Positions 1 to 8,043 of a DNA stretch of 61,258 nt are shown piece after piece. The translations under genes were made by a program, and so were the position numbers. Positions within the stretch are counted from its first letter, which is position 1, and each line of letters starts with the position of its first letter. Source of the stretch: Clostridia bacterium (GTDB lineage: Bacteria > Bacillota > Clostridia > Christensenellales > CAG-138); assembly GCA_017523925.1 (NCBI GenBank), contig JAFWVQ010000013.1:1-61258 (forward strand). Reading direction: 5' to 3'. A model generated the notes under the pieces. That model was not told the DNA's origin, made no database searches, and saw nothing but the letters and a program-made list of their open reading frames with translations.

Positions 1-2291
1 ACGCTGCCGTGAACCGTGAAATTGATGCTTCGCTCCTCGGCGCAGATCAGTGCATCGTTTTTAACGGTATAGAGCTTGTACGAATACTCGCATTCGCCGC
101 CGCTTGCATAGCCGGGCTTATAAACCATGATGCACCTTCCGATGCCTTCCTTTTCAGTCAGGATATAGCTGCGATTCAATACACGCGAATAGCCTATCAT
201 ATCCAGACCGCCGAGGTTTTCGCCGTTCTCTCCGATAAGATAAGGTATGGTGTACGATTCGTTTTTGAGCAGTGCAAGGCTCAGGCAGAAGCTTTCCTCC
301 GCGCCGGCTCCGTCGAGGTCAACAGCCCAATAATCGACAGAATCCTCCGCGCTCTCATAAACGATCTCGCAGTTCGGCATCATCTGTGAAAGCGCGAGAA
401 CATGATCCTCATCGAGCCAGTTGTCACTCAGCATAAGCAGCTCGAGCGAGTTAAGATCGCTAAGCGAATAAACGTTTGATATCCAGTTATTGTTGAGCGA
501 AAGCACTCTGAGCTTCGGGAACAGCCCTTCCTTGCAAAGCTGTTCGATGCCGTTGATCTCGTTGTTGTCAAGAGTAAGCGTTTCAAGCTCGGTAAGCCTC
601 CGAAGAGGATACAGATTGCTTATCGAGTTGCCGCTCAGATCCAGATCTTCAAGCTTCGTCAGCGGCTCGATAAACGAAATATCGCCGATACCGCAGTTTT
701 CAAGCGTCAGGGAGCGCAGTTCGGTAAAATTCCCAAGCGCATCCAAGCCATCCATACTGACTCCGTTGCCGCCGAGAATGAGCTGATGAAGCCCCGTGAG
801 GCTGCCGAGCGGTGCAAGATCACTCACGCCGCAGTTATACAGCCAAAGGGAGTGAAGGCTCGTCAGCTCGGAAAGCGGCTCAATGTCGATCGCCTGCGAT
901 CCGAAGCGCTTGTTGAGCTTAAAGACTTCGAGATTCTTGAATTTCGCAGCGTCCGAAATATCGCTTATATCCGAGAAGGTGTTGTTTTTTGAAAAGCCGA
1001 AGGTGAGGCTCGTTACGCCGAGCAGCTCCTCCTCGGTGATGACGCTTCCGGCACCCTCGGGGCGAATTCTTCTGTACTCCGCTTCGAATACGGGATCGGC
1101 GAACGCTACGCCGTTCGGCGCGGAGGTCGGCGCGGAGGTCGGCGCGGAGGGTGCGCCGGACTGCTTCGGGTCGGATTCGGGAATATTGTTCGCGGGGTTC
1201 GCAACGCAGGCGGCGAGCACCGCGAGCGAGAGAACGAGCGCGATGAGCGTTACGATAAACTTCGGTTTTTTATAATTCATAGCGTTTTTAATGCGGCTTT
1301 TTACTCCGCTTTCGCCAAAGGCGAGGGGGCTTGGAGAGGGAAACTGCTTGCTGACGGCAAAGCTCAAGAGCGTTGATGAGTATTCGCTTCTGATATCGAG
1401 CTTTTCGCCCAAAACCTTTTCATCGCAGCTCATCTCCATATCCTTATTCGAAAGATAGAATGCGAGCCAGCAGAGAGGGTTGAACCAATGCAGCGCAAGC
1501 AGCAGGAACGAAAATACCTTTATGATATGGTCGCCGCGCCTTATATGGTATCTTTCATGTGCGAGCACGTAGCTTTGCGCCTCGTCGCTCAGCCCGAAAG
1601 GAATATAAATTTTCGGACGAATGAAGCCGAGTATGAACGGCGAGCGCACAAGCTCGCTTTGATAGATATTGCCCTCGAGCCGAACGGCTGTGGACATCTT
1701 GCGATACATTTTGATATAGCCGATGACGCTGTACGCGATAAGCGCGATCATTCCGACCGCCCAAAGCACGGCTGCCGCCGTCATCAGCACCTCGACAAGA
1801 CCGACGGACGAGGCCGCCTGCGCGGCGCTGCCCGCTCCGCCCGAGCCGCCCGAGCCGCCGATATTCCCCGTCATTCCCGCGATAACGCCATGAGTTGCGG
1901 TGGGCGCGGAGGTTGCTTCATGCACCGCAGCGGGTATGCTTGTTGAAACGGCATGCGGCGTGATCTGCGGCATGGGCATGAGATCGGGCAGAGGCGTGTT
2001 TATCGTTATCGGCGCCTGCGTTGAGCGCACGATGCTCGGAATGTATTCGAGCCTGCCTGCGGCCGATACGGCATTCTCGGCGGTGTTCGCGGCCTTTGGA
2101 ACGAAGTTGAAAAGGCTTATCGCCGATTTGATGCTCACGGGGCAGCAGAGCCGAAACGCCGCCGCGCCCCAGAGAAGATATGACCATTTCTTGGGCGCTT
2201 TTTTGAGCATTAGCCTTGCAAGCAGGATCGCAAGGCTCACTATTGCGCCCGATATGCTCATATTCAGAACGGTCAGCAGGAATTCTTTCAT
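1..2291 (-). CDS. M56 (BlaR1/MecR1-like) membrane metallopeptidase fused to leucine-rich repeats, partial
   Basis: A single open frame runs from an ATG at 2291 to the left edge with no stop, so the C-terminus is missing. The N-terminal half is a BlaR1-type sensor: membrane helices near residues 4-25, 40-60 and 185-210, the zinc motif HERYH at 245-249 followed by RRGDH, another helix (FLLLALHWFNPLCWLAFY) and the second zinc-ligand motif MEMSCDE. After a further membrane helix (residues about 343-360) comes a short APTSAPTSAPTSAP linker and then, instead of a penicillin-binding sensor domain, at least five leucine-rich repeats (for example LTKLEDLDLSGNSISNLYPL). It lies 6 bases downstream of a BlaI-type repressor, so it is probably the signal-transducing protease that relieves that repressor. 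The LRR ectodomain implies a protein or peptide ligand rather than a beta-lactam; that is inference. Confidence 0.88.
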   Translation of the reverse strand, partial: MKEFLLTVLNMSISGAIVSLAILLARLMLKKAPKKWSYLLWGAAAFRLCCPVSIKSAISLFNFVPKAANTAENAVSAAGRLEYIPSIVRSTQAPITINTPLPDLMPMPQITPHAVSTSIPAAVHEATSAPTATHGVIAGMTGNIGGSGGSGGAGSAAQAASSVGLVEVLMTAAAVLWAVGMIALIAYSVIGYIKMYRKMSTAVRLEGNIYQSELVRSPFILGFIRPKIYIPFGLSDEAQSYVLAHERYHIRRGDHIIKVFSFLLLALHWFNPLCWLAFYLSNKDMEMSCDEKVLGEKLDIRSEYSSTLLSFAVSKQFPSPSPLAFGESGVKSRIKNAMNYKKPKFIVTLIALVLSLAVLAACVANPANNIPESDPKQSGAPSAPTSAPTSAPNGVAFADPVFEAEYRRIRPEGAGSVITEEELLGVTSLTFGFSKNNTFSDISDISDAAKFKNLEVFKLNKRFGSQAIDIEPLSELTSLHSLWLYNCGVSDLAPLGSLTGLHQLILGGNGVSMDGLDALGNFTELRSLTLENCGIGDISFIEPLTKLEDLDLSGNSISNLYPLRRLTELETLTLDNNEINGIEQLCKEGLFPKLRVLSLNNNWISNVYSLSDLNSLELLMLSDNWLDEDHVLALSQMMPNCEIVYESAEDSVDYWAVDLDGAGAEESFCLSLALLKNESYTIPYLIGENGENLGGLDMIGYSRVLNRSYILTEKEGIGRCIMVYKPGYASGGECEYSYKLYTVKNDALICAEERSINFTVHGS

Positions 2292-2297
2292 GGGCTT

Positions 2298-2675
2298 CTA
2301 CTCCAGCTGCTTTTTATGGCTGTCGATAAGCTTTTTAAGCTCCTCCGCCTCGTCCTCGGAGATGGTTTTGCCGCCGAAGAACGAAACGAGGAAGCCCGGA
2401 AGCGAGCCGCCGAAATCGCGGTTAATGAAAAGCTCGCTCTCCTTCCTTTGGACCGAGGTTTTCGGCACGACAGAGGCAACGGTTGAATCCTCGTTTTTCG
2501 CAAAGCCGTTTTCACACATCTTTCTAAGCATCGTGTAGGTGGTGGACTTTTTCCACCCAAGCTCCCGTTCGCAGAGCTTCACAAGCTCGGTCGAGCTCAC
2601 CGGCTCGTTTGACCAGATAACGTCCATAAAGCGGTAATCGCTTTCACAGAGCAGTTTTTCAAGCATATCGTTCAT
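2298..2675 (-). CDS. BlaI/MecI/CopY-family transcriptional repressor
   Basis: A 125-residue protein of the usual BlaI length. The N-terminal winged helix is clear (YRFMDVIWSNEPVSSTELVK, then GWKKSTTYTMLRKMCENGF), with the dimerisation segment after it. In this family the partner M56 protease triggers loss of repression when a signal is sensed. Here the M56 gene starts 6 bases downstream, so the two are surely one operon. Two dyads sharing GTTTA-N6-TAAAC overlap and follow the promoter and are likely its operators. No beta-lactamase or PBP gene is visible nearby, so the regulated target may be the operon itself or lie outside the window. Confidence 0.9.
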   Translation of the reverse strand: MNDMLEKLLCESDYRFMDVIWSNEPVSSTELVKLCERELGWKKSTTYTMLRKMCENGFAKNEDSTVASVVPKTSVQRKESELFINRDFGGSLPGFLVSFFGGKTISEDEAEELKKLIDSHKKQLE

Positions 2676-2688
2676 CCTTGCCTTTCGT

Positions 2689-2743
2689 GGTTTAGACTTA
2701 TAAACCTTGGGTATAGTTTATCATTATAAACCTATACTGTCAA
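2689..2743 (-). promoter_or_regulatory. Promoter with two operator-like dyads for the blaI-M56 operon
   Basis: Reading the minus strand, TTGACA (2738-2743) and TAAACT are 17 bases apart. The spacer and -10 region lie inside a dyad at 2711-2737 (GTATAG..GTTTAT / ATAAAC.TATAC). A second dyad at 2689-2706 (GGTTTA-N6-TAAACC) lies just downstream. Both contain GTTTA-NNNTTA-TAAAC, which suggests two sites for one dimeric repressor. Confidence 0.75.
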
Positions 2744-2813
2744 GCCCCTTTTTCCAAAAAAACAAAAAAAGCCACTCCCGCGCTTCTGCGCTCGGGAAGG
2801 GCGCGGCGATCCG

Positions 2814-4001
2814 TTACCGCCTCGGACACGCTCTCGCCTTCACGTATTTTTGAACCCACTTTTCATCGGTGTACGGGTCATATTCGCTCATAAGGCAGCC
2901 TTGGGCGAGGTCGTCCGCAATTTCGAGGATCAGATCGTGCATCTCAAGCTCGCGCTTCCATTTTTCCTCGATGGCGCTGTATCTGAGCTTTGCGCCGAGG
3001 ATGTTTCCGCAGATGGCGGCGGTGGAGTCGCTGTCGCCATTATGGTTGGCGGCGGCGATTATGCCCGCTGAGAAGTCGTTTTCGTATCTAAGCGCGCAAT
3101 AGATAGCGATGGCAAGCGCATCTTCGCCCACCCAGCCCTCGCCGAGCGCGTGGATGTTGTCAAGGTCGCTTTCGCTGTTTTCGCTTAGAGAGACCGCAAG
3201 CCCGATCAGCTCCGCAAGCGTATCCGTGTTTTCATCGCCGCTAAACAGCCGCTTGAGCGCCTCTATCGCATCGAGCACAGCGGTTTTCAGCGGCATACCC
3301 GCCGTATCGGGGGCGATGAGCCTGAAGATGATATGAGAAAGCACGGCGGAGGGCATATAGCCGAGCGAATGGCCGTGCGTTATCGCCGCCGCCTGCACGC
3401 TCTGCATATCCACAAGGTCGATATCCCAGCCGAGATGGGGCGCGAACAGCGCACAGGGAGCCGTTCGCATAACGCCGCCGCAGCCCTTGCTGTGGTTCCT
3501 TTTAATGGCGATATAGTCCGCTTCGTTTATGCTGCCGGCCTGCCTTGCCGCCATCAGCGCCGAAAGGCAGGTGTTGCCGGGGGCGCGGCGCTCAAAGAGA
3601 GCAGGCTCGTCGAGCAGCCATGAAACGACGTACCCGAACGAGCCGTTCTCCCTCGCCTTGCGCACCTGCTCGAAGGAACTTATCTGGGTCGTCAGCCAAT
3701 CGTTGTACGCCATTGCAACGTAGCTTGCGGGCGGCCCCGCGATGCCGCGCAGCCTGGCGCGGGTTTGCCCGTGCAGAAGCCCAACGGCGGTGAAAAGCGT
3801 CATCTGCGTATCGTCCGAAAATATCGCCTTGCCCGTGTGCGGGTCGAGCTCGTATTCGGTTATGCCATTCTTGCCGTATTTATTGAAGATATAGTCCTCT
3901 CGAACGAACTCCACGGCGTAGCCGAGCGCATCGCCCGCCGCGCCGCCGATAAGGCTGCCGCGAACGGCATCAAGTATGCGGGGAGTCGGTTTATTATCCA
4001 T
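2814..4001 (-). CDS. ADP-ribosylglycohydrolase family protein
   Basis: This 395-residue protein has the ADP-ribosylglycohydrolase (DraG/ARH) hallmarks: GGAAGDALGYAVEF near the N-terminus, the metal-binding SDDTQMTLF motif around residues 62-70, and a C-terminal GDSDSTAAICGNILGA motif that supplies further metal ligands. Enzymes of this fold remove ADP-ribose from proteins or small molecules in the cytoplasm. No ADP-ribosyltransferase is adjacent, so the substrate is unknown. A copy of the dispersed repeat lies immediately upstream, between its start and the 3' end of thrS, so it probably has its own transcription or relies on readthrough from thrS. Confidence 0.9.
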   Translation of the reverse strand: MDNKPTPRILDAVRGSLIGGAAGDALGYAVEFVREDYIFNKYGKNGITEYELDPHTGKAIFSDDTQMTLFTAVGLLHGQTRARLRGIAGPPASYVAMAYNDWLTTQISSFEQVRKARENGSFGYVVSWLLDEPALFERRAPGNTCLSALMAARQAGSINEADYIAIKRNHSKGCGGVMRTAPCALFAPHLGWDIDLVDMQSVQAAAITHGHSLGYMPSAVLSHIIFRLIAPDTAGMPLKTAVLDAIEALKRLFSGDENTDTLAELIGLAVSLSENSESDLDNIHALGEGWVGEDALAIAIYCALRYENDFSAGIIAAANHNGDSDSTAAICGNILGAKLRYSAIEEKWKRELEMHDLILEIADDLAQGCLMSEYDPYTDEKWVQKYVKARACPRR

Positions 4002-4020
4002 GATAGGCCTCCGGTTTTCA

Positions 4021-4082
4021 TTAGTGAATAGTGAATAATGAATAGTGAATAGTTGCTGTTGAAATTCCTATGGAATTTCTTG
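4021..4082 (+). repeat. Dispersed repeat copy 1 (TGAATAGTGAATAAT array plus AATTCC/GGAATT hairpin)
   Basis: Tandem units of TGAATA(G/A)TGAATAATG are followed by a GTTGCTGTT spacer and the palindrome GAAATTCC-TATG-GAATTTC. The same arrangement recurs at eight other places in this window. It lies between the start of the ADP-ribosylglycohydrolase gene and the end of thrS. Confidence 0.9.
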
Positions 4083-4156
4083 ATATTTTTATCCTATCAT
4101 ACAATAAGCTTAAAAGCAAGCGCGCCCGTCCTTGCGAACAGGCGCGCCGTTTATCA

Positions 4157-6066
4157 TCAGTCGATGGTCTTTTCCCTGACCTCTTCCGCGATCTTCGCCA
4201 TGAAGTCCTCAAGGCTCATCGTGCCGAGGTCGCCGCCCTTTCTCGAGCGCACGGCAACCACGCCGTTTTCGACCTCTTTATCGCCGACGATAAGCATATA
4301 GGGGATCTTCTGCATCTGAGCCTCGCGGATCTTGAAGCCGATCTTCTCGTTGCGAAGGTCGGTCTCAACGCGCAGACCCGCCTTTTCGAGCTTCGCGGCG
4401 ATCTCGTTGGAGGCATCCATCGTGCGGTCGGTCATAGCCATTACCTTTACCTGAACCGGAGCAAGCCAGGTCGGGAACGCGCCCGCGAAATGCTCGGTGA
4501 TAACGCCGATGAACCTTTCGATGGAGCCGAACATCGCGCGGTGGATCATAACGGGGCGATGCTTTGCGCCGTCCGCACCCGTGTACTCAAGCTCGAAGCG
4601 CTCGGGAAGCTGCATATCGAGCTGGATCGTGCCGCACTGCCAGCTTCTGCCGAGGCAGTCCGCAATATGGAAGTCGAGCTTCGGGCCGTAGAACGCGCCG
4701 TCGCCCTCGTTGAGCTTGTATTCCCTGTCCATCTCGGTGATGGCCTGCTTGAGGATGTCGGTCGCGAAATCCCAGGTCTCCTTCTCGCCGATATGATCCT
4801 CGGGCATCGTGGAAAGCTCGATGCGGTAGCTGAGGCCGAAGGTGGAATAAACCTCGGTGTAGAGCTTGATAACGTTCTTTATCTCGTCCTTCATCTGCTC
4901 CCAGGTCATGAAGATATGCGCATCGTCCTGCGTGAAGCAGCGAACGCGGAACAGGCCGTGCAGCGCGCCCGAAAGCTCGTGGCGGTGAACAAGGCCGAGC
5001 TCAGCCATGCGAAGGGGCAGGTCGCGGTAGCTGCGCGGCTCAAGGCCGTAAACCAGCATTCCGCCGGGGCAGTTCATCGGCTTTATCGCGAAATCCATCT
5101 CGTCGATGACCGTGGTATACATATTCTTTCTGTAATGCCCCCAATGGCCGCTCTTCTCCCAAAGCTCGCGGTTGAGCATGATGGGCGTTTGAATTTCAAC
5201 GTAGCCGTAACGCTTATGCACCTCGTGCCAGTATTCGAGCAGGGTGTTTTTAAGCTCCATGCCCTTGGGCAGGAAGAACGGGAAGCCGGGGCCCTCGTCC
5301 ATCATAGCAAAGAGGCCCAGCTCCTTGCCGATCTTTCTATGGTCGCGCTTCTTGGCTTCCTCAAGCATGGTGATGTATGCGTCGAGATCGGCCTTCTTTT
5401 CAAAAGCGGTCGCGTAGATGCGCTTGAGCATCTTATTCTTCTCGCTGCCGCGCCAGTATGCGCCCGCAACGCTCATTATCTTGATATTCTTGCACTTGCC
5501 GGTCGATTCAAGATGCGGACCTGCGCAGAGATCCACGAAATCGCCCTGCTTATAGAAGCTGATGACCTCACCTTCGGGCAGATCCTCGATGAGCTCGACC
5601 TTATACGGCTCGGCCTTCTCCTTCATAAAGGCGATGGCTTCCTCGCGGGGCAGCTCGAACCTTTCAAGGGGCAGGTTTTCCGCCACTATCTTCTCCATCT
5701 CCTTCTCGATCTTCGGGAAATCCTCGGGGGTGAGGCGATATCGGTATCGAAATCGTAGTAGAAGCCGTTTTCGATGGCGGGACCGATAGCGAGCTTGACC
5801 TCGGGCCAAAGCCTCTTTACGGCCTGCGCCAAAATATGCGAGCCCGTGTGGCGATAGGTCCATTTTCCGCCCTCATCGGCGAAGGTGAGGAGCTTCAGCG
5901 CGTGGTCGCCGTGTATCGGCAGCGCGGCATCGTAAAGCTCGCCGTCCAGCTCGGCGGCAAGGGTCGCCTTTCTTAGGCGCGGGCTGATGCTCTCGGCGAT
6001 GGCGTAGGCGTTCGCGCCGTCTTCAAACTGACGAACGGAGCCGTCGGGGAAGGTGATGTTGATCAT
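4157..6066 (-). CDS. thrS: Threonyl-tRNA synthetase, interrupted by a one-base frameshift
   Basis: This is class II threonyl-tRNA synthetase, which charges tRNA-Thr in the cytoplasm. The order is standard: TGS-like domain (MINITFPDGSVRQFEDG), second N-terminal editing domain, catalytic core (NCPGGM, RVRCFTQDDAHIF) and C-terminal anticodon-binding domain. The frame is broken near 5734-5736: upstream reads ENGFYYDFDTDIA and downstream resumes as LTPEDFPKIEKEM one frame off. Adding one base (for example a third C in a GCC run on the minus strand) restores a continuous protein of about 635 residues, the normal length. The gene is essential and preceded by an intact T-box, so a sequencing or assembly error is the simplest explanation. 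Confidence 0.93.
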
Positions 6067-6146
6067 TTTTTCTTTCTCCTTTTCGATTCAGACTGTATTT
6101 TTTGACTCTCGGCGGGTTCTTATTCCTTCCGAAAAAGCTTTCGGAT

Positions 6147-6424
6147 AAAATAAAAACCGCCTTGAACAAGTTGCTGTTCAAGGACGGCAATTCATTTCTA
6201 AATAACCGCGGTTCCACCTTGATTGCGGCAAATCCGAAAGGAAGAGCCGCCGCTCTTTGGGGTTAAGCACGCCTGCTTCGGACCTTGGAAAACGCGATAA
6301 ACGGGCGTTTTCCGCGCATGAGTGGTATCCTCCCGCGCTCCGTGGGCGGCTTGCAGCCTTGGGCACACCCTCTCTGAAAACGGCTTTGCGCAGGGCTCAT
6401 TTCATGCAAGCCCTTTTCTCAACA
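6147..6424 (-). promoter_or_regulatory. T-box riboswitch (threonine specific) upstream of thrS
   Basis: The minus strand carries the T-box sequence AAGGTGGAACCGCGG at 6206-6220, followed by an intrinsic terminator (CCTTGAACA / TGTTCAAGG, then CGGTTTTTATTTT) at 6147-6187. The stem I region begins with AGAGAGGG and contains GGATACCAC, where ACC at 6324-6326 fits a threonine specifier codon. Uncharged tRNA-Thr would stabilise the antiterminator and allow thrS transcription. Confidence 0.92.
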
Positions 6425-6430
6425 AAGCGG

Positions 6431-6459
6431 AGTTTAGCACAAAGCCCTCGGTTTGTCAA
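6431..6459 (-). promoter_or_regulatory. Sigma-A promoter of the T-box-thrS unit
   Basis: On the minus strand TTGACA and TAAACT are separated by 17 bases, directly upstream of the T-box leader. Confidence 0.85.
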
Positions 6460-6540
6460 GCAGAAAATGCGCAAAAGCCGACTCTTTTCAAATTGGGACC
6501 GCAAAAAGGCATTTTTTTGCTTTTATTTGCGCTTGGGCTG

Positions 6541-6569
6541 TTGCATTGAACGATTTGAAATGGTATAAT
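6541..6569 (+). promoter_or_regulatory. Sigma-A promoter of the first ArsR-type regulator
   Basis: TTGCAT and TATAAT are separated by 17 bases. The first ArsR-type gene starts about 60 bases downstream. Confidence 0.85.
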
Positions 6570-6627
6570 AAAATGCTATATTGGTTTATGATGCAAAAAC
6601 AGTGTGTACAGAGGAGGGAACTGCCGC

Positions 6628-7758
6628 ATGATAGTCAGAATGGTCCGAGACCCGGTACTGCTTTATGAAACTCTGGGCATGGTCTGCAAGGCCTACCGCA
6701 GGGAGTCTTATTCCGCAACCGCCGAGAGCCTGCTGACCCGATTCGGCGCGGTGCTTACCGAAAGCCAGATCGGCGAGCTGAAGAGCAACGCCGCCATAGC
6801 CGACCAGGTCATGAACACCGTTTGCGCGGATCTTGACTGCGAGGCGGACGACGTGAAGTTCTTCTTCGAGCCGTTTGAAACGGGCGAGGCTTATGAGCTG
6901 AACTGCGTTGCAAGGGTGCTGGTGCTCTCGATGATGGGTCTTAAAAAGATCGATTTCGACGAGGCGATAGAGGAGACCAAGCGCCGCTGGACCGAGGTCA
7001 AGAAGGAAGGCATCGAGGTGCTGGATTTCCATATGCACGGCGTCAGCTTCGTTTGCACCAAGGGCAGGCCGACCGCTTCGCTCTTCGAGCAGATATACGC
7101 GATGGACTATCCGCATAAGGCGAAGATGGATTCCTTCCTTGCGCTCGAAAAGCACGAATACTATCTCGATAAGCTCGCCGATATACTGCGCCCCTATGCG
7201 CGCCGCCTTAAGGACAGCATGGTGCGCCTTGAGCCCATATACAACTACACCGCGGATAACTGGGGGCATTACCTCAAGGATATGCCGAGCGACATGATCT
7301 TCGAGCTGCTGCGCATCGACGAGAAGACCCAGCTCCATATGCTCACCGAGGCCGCCGTATCCCTCTTCCTTTTCAACGAGATCGGCAATTGCTTCGACGA
7401 CATACCCTCCACTCCGAACGAGCTGACCACGCTCTATATCGGCGTTTCGGTCTATCCGCAGTATGCAAAGGCGTTCGCCGAGCAGCAGGTGCATAAGATC
7501 GCCGAGATCGTAAAGTCCTTGGCGGATCCCGTTCGAATGGCGATCCTCGCAAGGCTCTATAAGGCGCCCGACTACTGCTACAATATCTCGCTGGATATGG
7601 ACCTGAACCCGGGCAACGTTTCAAGGCATCTTACTCTTTTGTATGAATACGGCCTCGTTACCAGGGAAAAGCGCGACGGCAGGGTCTATTTCGGCACCAA
7701 TATGGAAACGATCACGCGCACCTTCGAGGCGTACAAGCTCTACGTGACCAGCCAGTAA
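6628..7758 (+). CDS. ArsR-type transcriptional regulator with long N-terminal domain (paralogue 1)
   Basis: I start this 376-residue protein at the ATG at 6628, preceded by GAGGAGGG at 6611, because the paralogue downstream begins at the same residue. The C-terminal 90 residues form an ArsR-like winged helix (SLADPVRMAILARLYKAP, then NPGNVSRHLTLLYEYGLV). The first 280 residues are a domain I do not recognise; it holds FFFEPFETGEAYELNC and a conserved MDYPHKAKMDSF segment. No metal-binding cysteine cluster is evident. It is followed by a near-homologue under its own promoter. What it controls is not shown; the RiPP-like operon downstream of its paralogue is one candidate. Confidence 0.8.
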   Translation: MIVRMVRDPVLLYETLGMVCKAYRRESYSATAESLLTRFGAVLTESQIGELKSNAAIADQVMNTVCADLDCEADDVKFFFEPFETGEAYELNCVARVLVLSMMGLKKIDFDEAIEETKRRWTEVKKEGIEVLDFHMHGVSFVCTKGRPTASLFEQIYAMDYPHKAKMDSFLALEKHEYYLDKLADILRPYARRLKDSMVRLEPIYNYTADNWGHYLKDMPSDMIFELLRIDEKTQLHMLTEAAVSLFLFNEIGNCFDDIPSTPNELTTLYIGVSVYPQYAKAFAEQQVHKIAEIVKSLADPVRMAILARLYKAPDYCYNISLDMDLNPGNVSRHLTLLYEYGLVTREKRDGRVYFGTNMETITRTFEAYKLYVTSQ

Positions 7759-7791
7759 AGCCGATTGAAAAACCGAATAACGCAGCACTCT

Positions 7792-7827
7792 ACGGGCTTC
7801 GCGGTCTGCGGGGCCCGTTTTGTTTTT
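7792..7827 (+). terminator. Possible terminator after the first ArsR-type gene
   Basis: ACGGGC and GCCCGT flank a loop of about 15 bases, followed by TTTGTTTTT. The stem is short, so this is a moderate call. Confidence 0.5.
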
Positions 7828-7967
7828 CAGCTGCTTGCTTCGGACGGGCGGCGAAGCCTCGGGTTGAAGGCGAGGCTTCACAGGCCGCAAGGGCTTCCGA
7901 TTCGACAGCGCTTGAAATCGCAGCGCAGTGCAAACGATCCCCGAACATTCGAAAACCTCGAAAACGC

Positions 7968-7996
7968 TTGCATTATTGCTGCAATGGTGATATACT
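7968..7996 (+). promoter_or_regulatory. Promoter of the second ArsR-type regulator, overlapping a dyad
   Basis: TTGCAT and TATACT are 17 bases apart. The -35 lies within an imperfect dyad, TTGCA-N7-TGCAA, at 7968-7984, which may be an autoregulatory operator. Confidence 0.75.
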
Positions 7997-8043
7997 ATAA
8001 TCGAAAATCTATCTGCTTAATGCAATGAAAGTGAGGACGGCCA

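Noticed and set aside
2750..2812. Terminator after the ADP-ribosylglycohydrolase gene
   Set aside because: The region has A-rich and GC-rich parts (CCCGCGCTTCTGCGCTCGGG), but I cannot pair them into a clean stem followed by T on the minus strand with confidence.
4070..5758. 562-codon plus-strand frame opposite thrS
   Set aside because: Antisense shadow of a conserved gene; no ribosome site and no recognisable domain.
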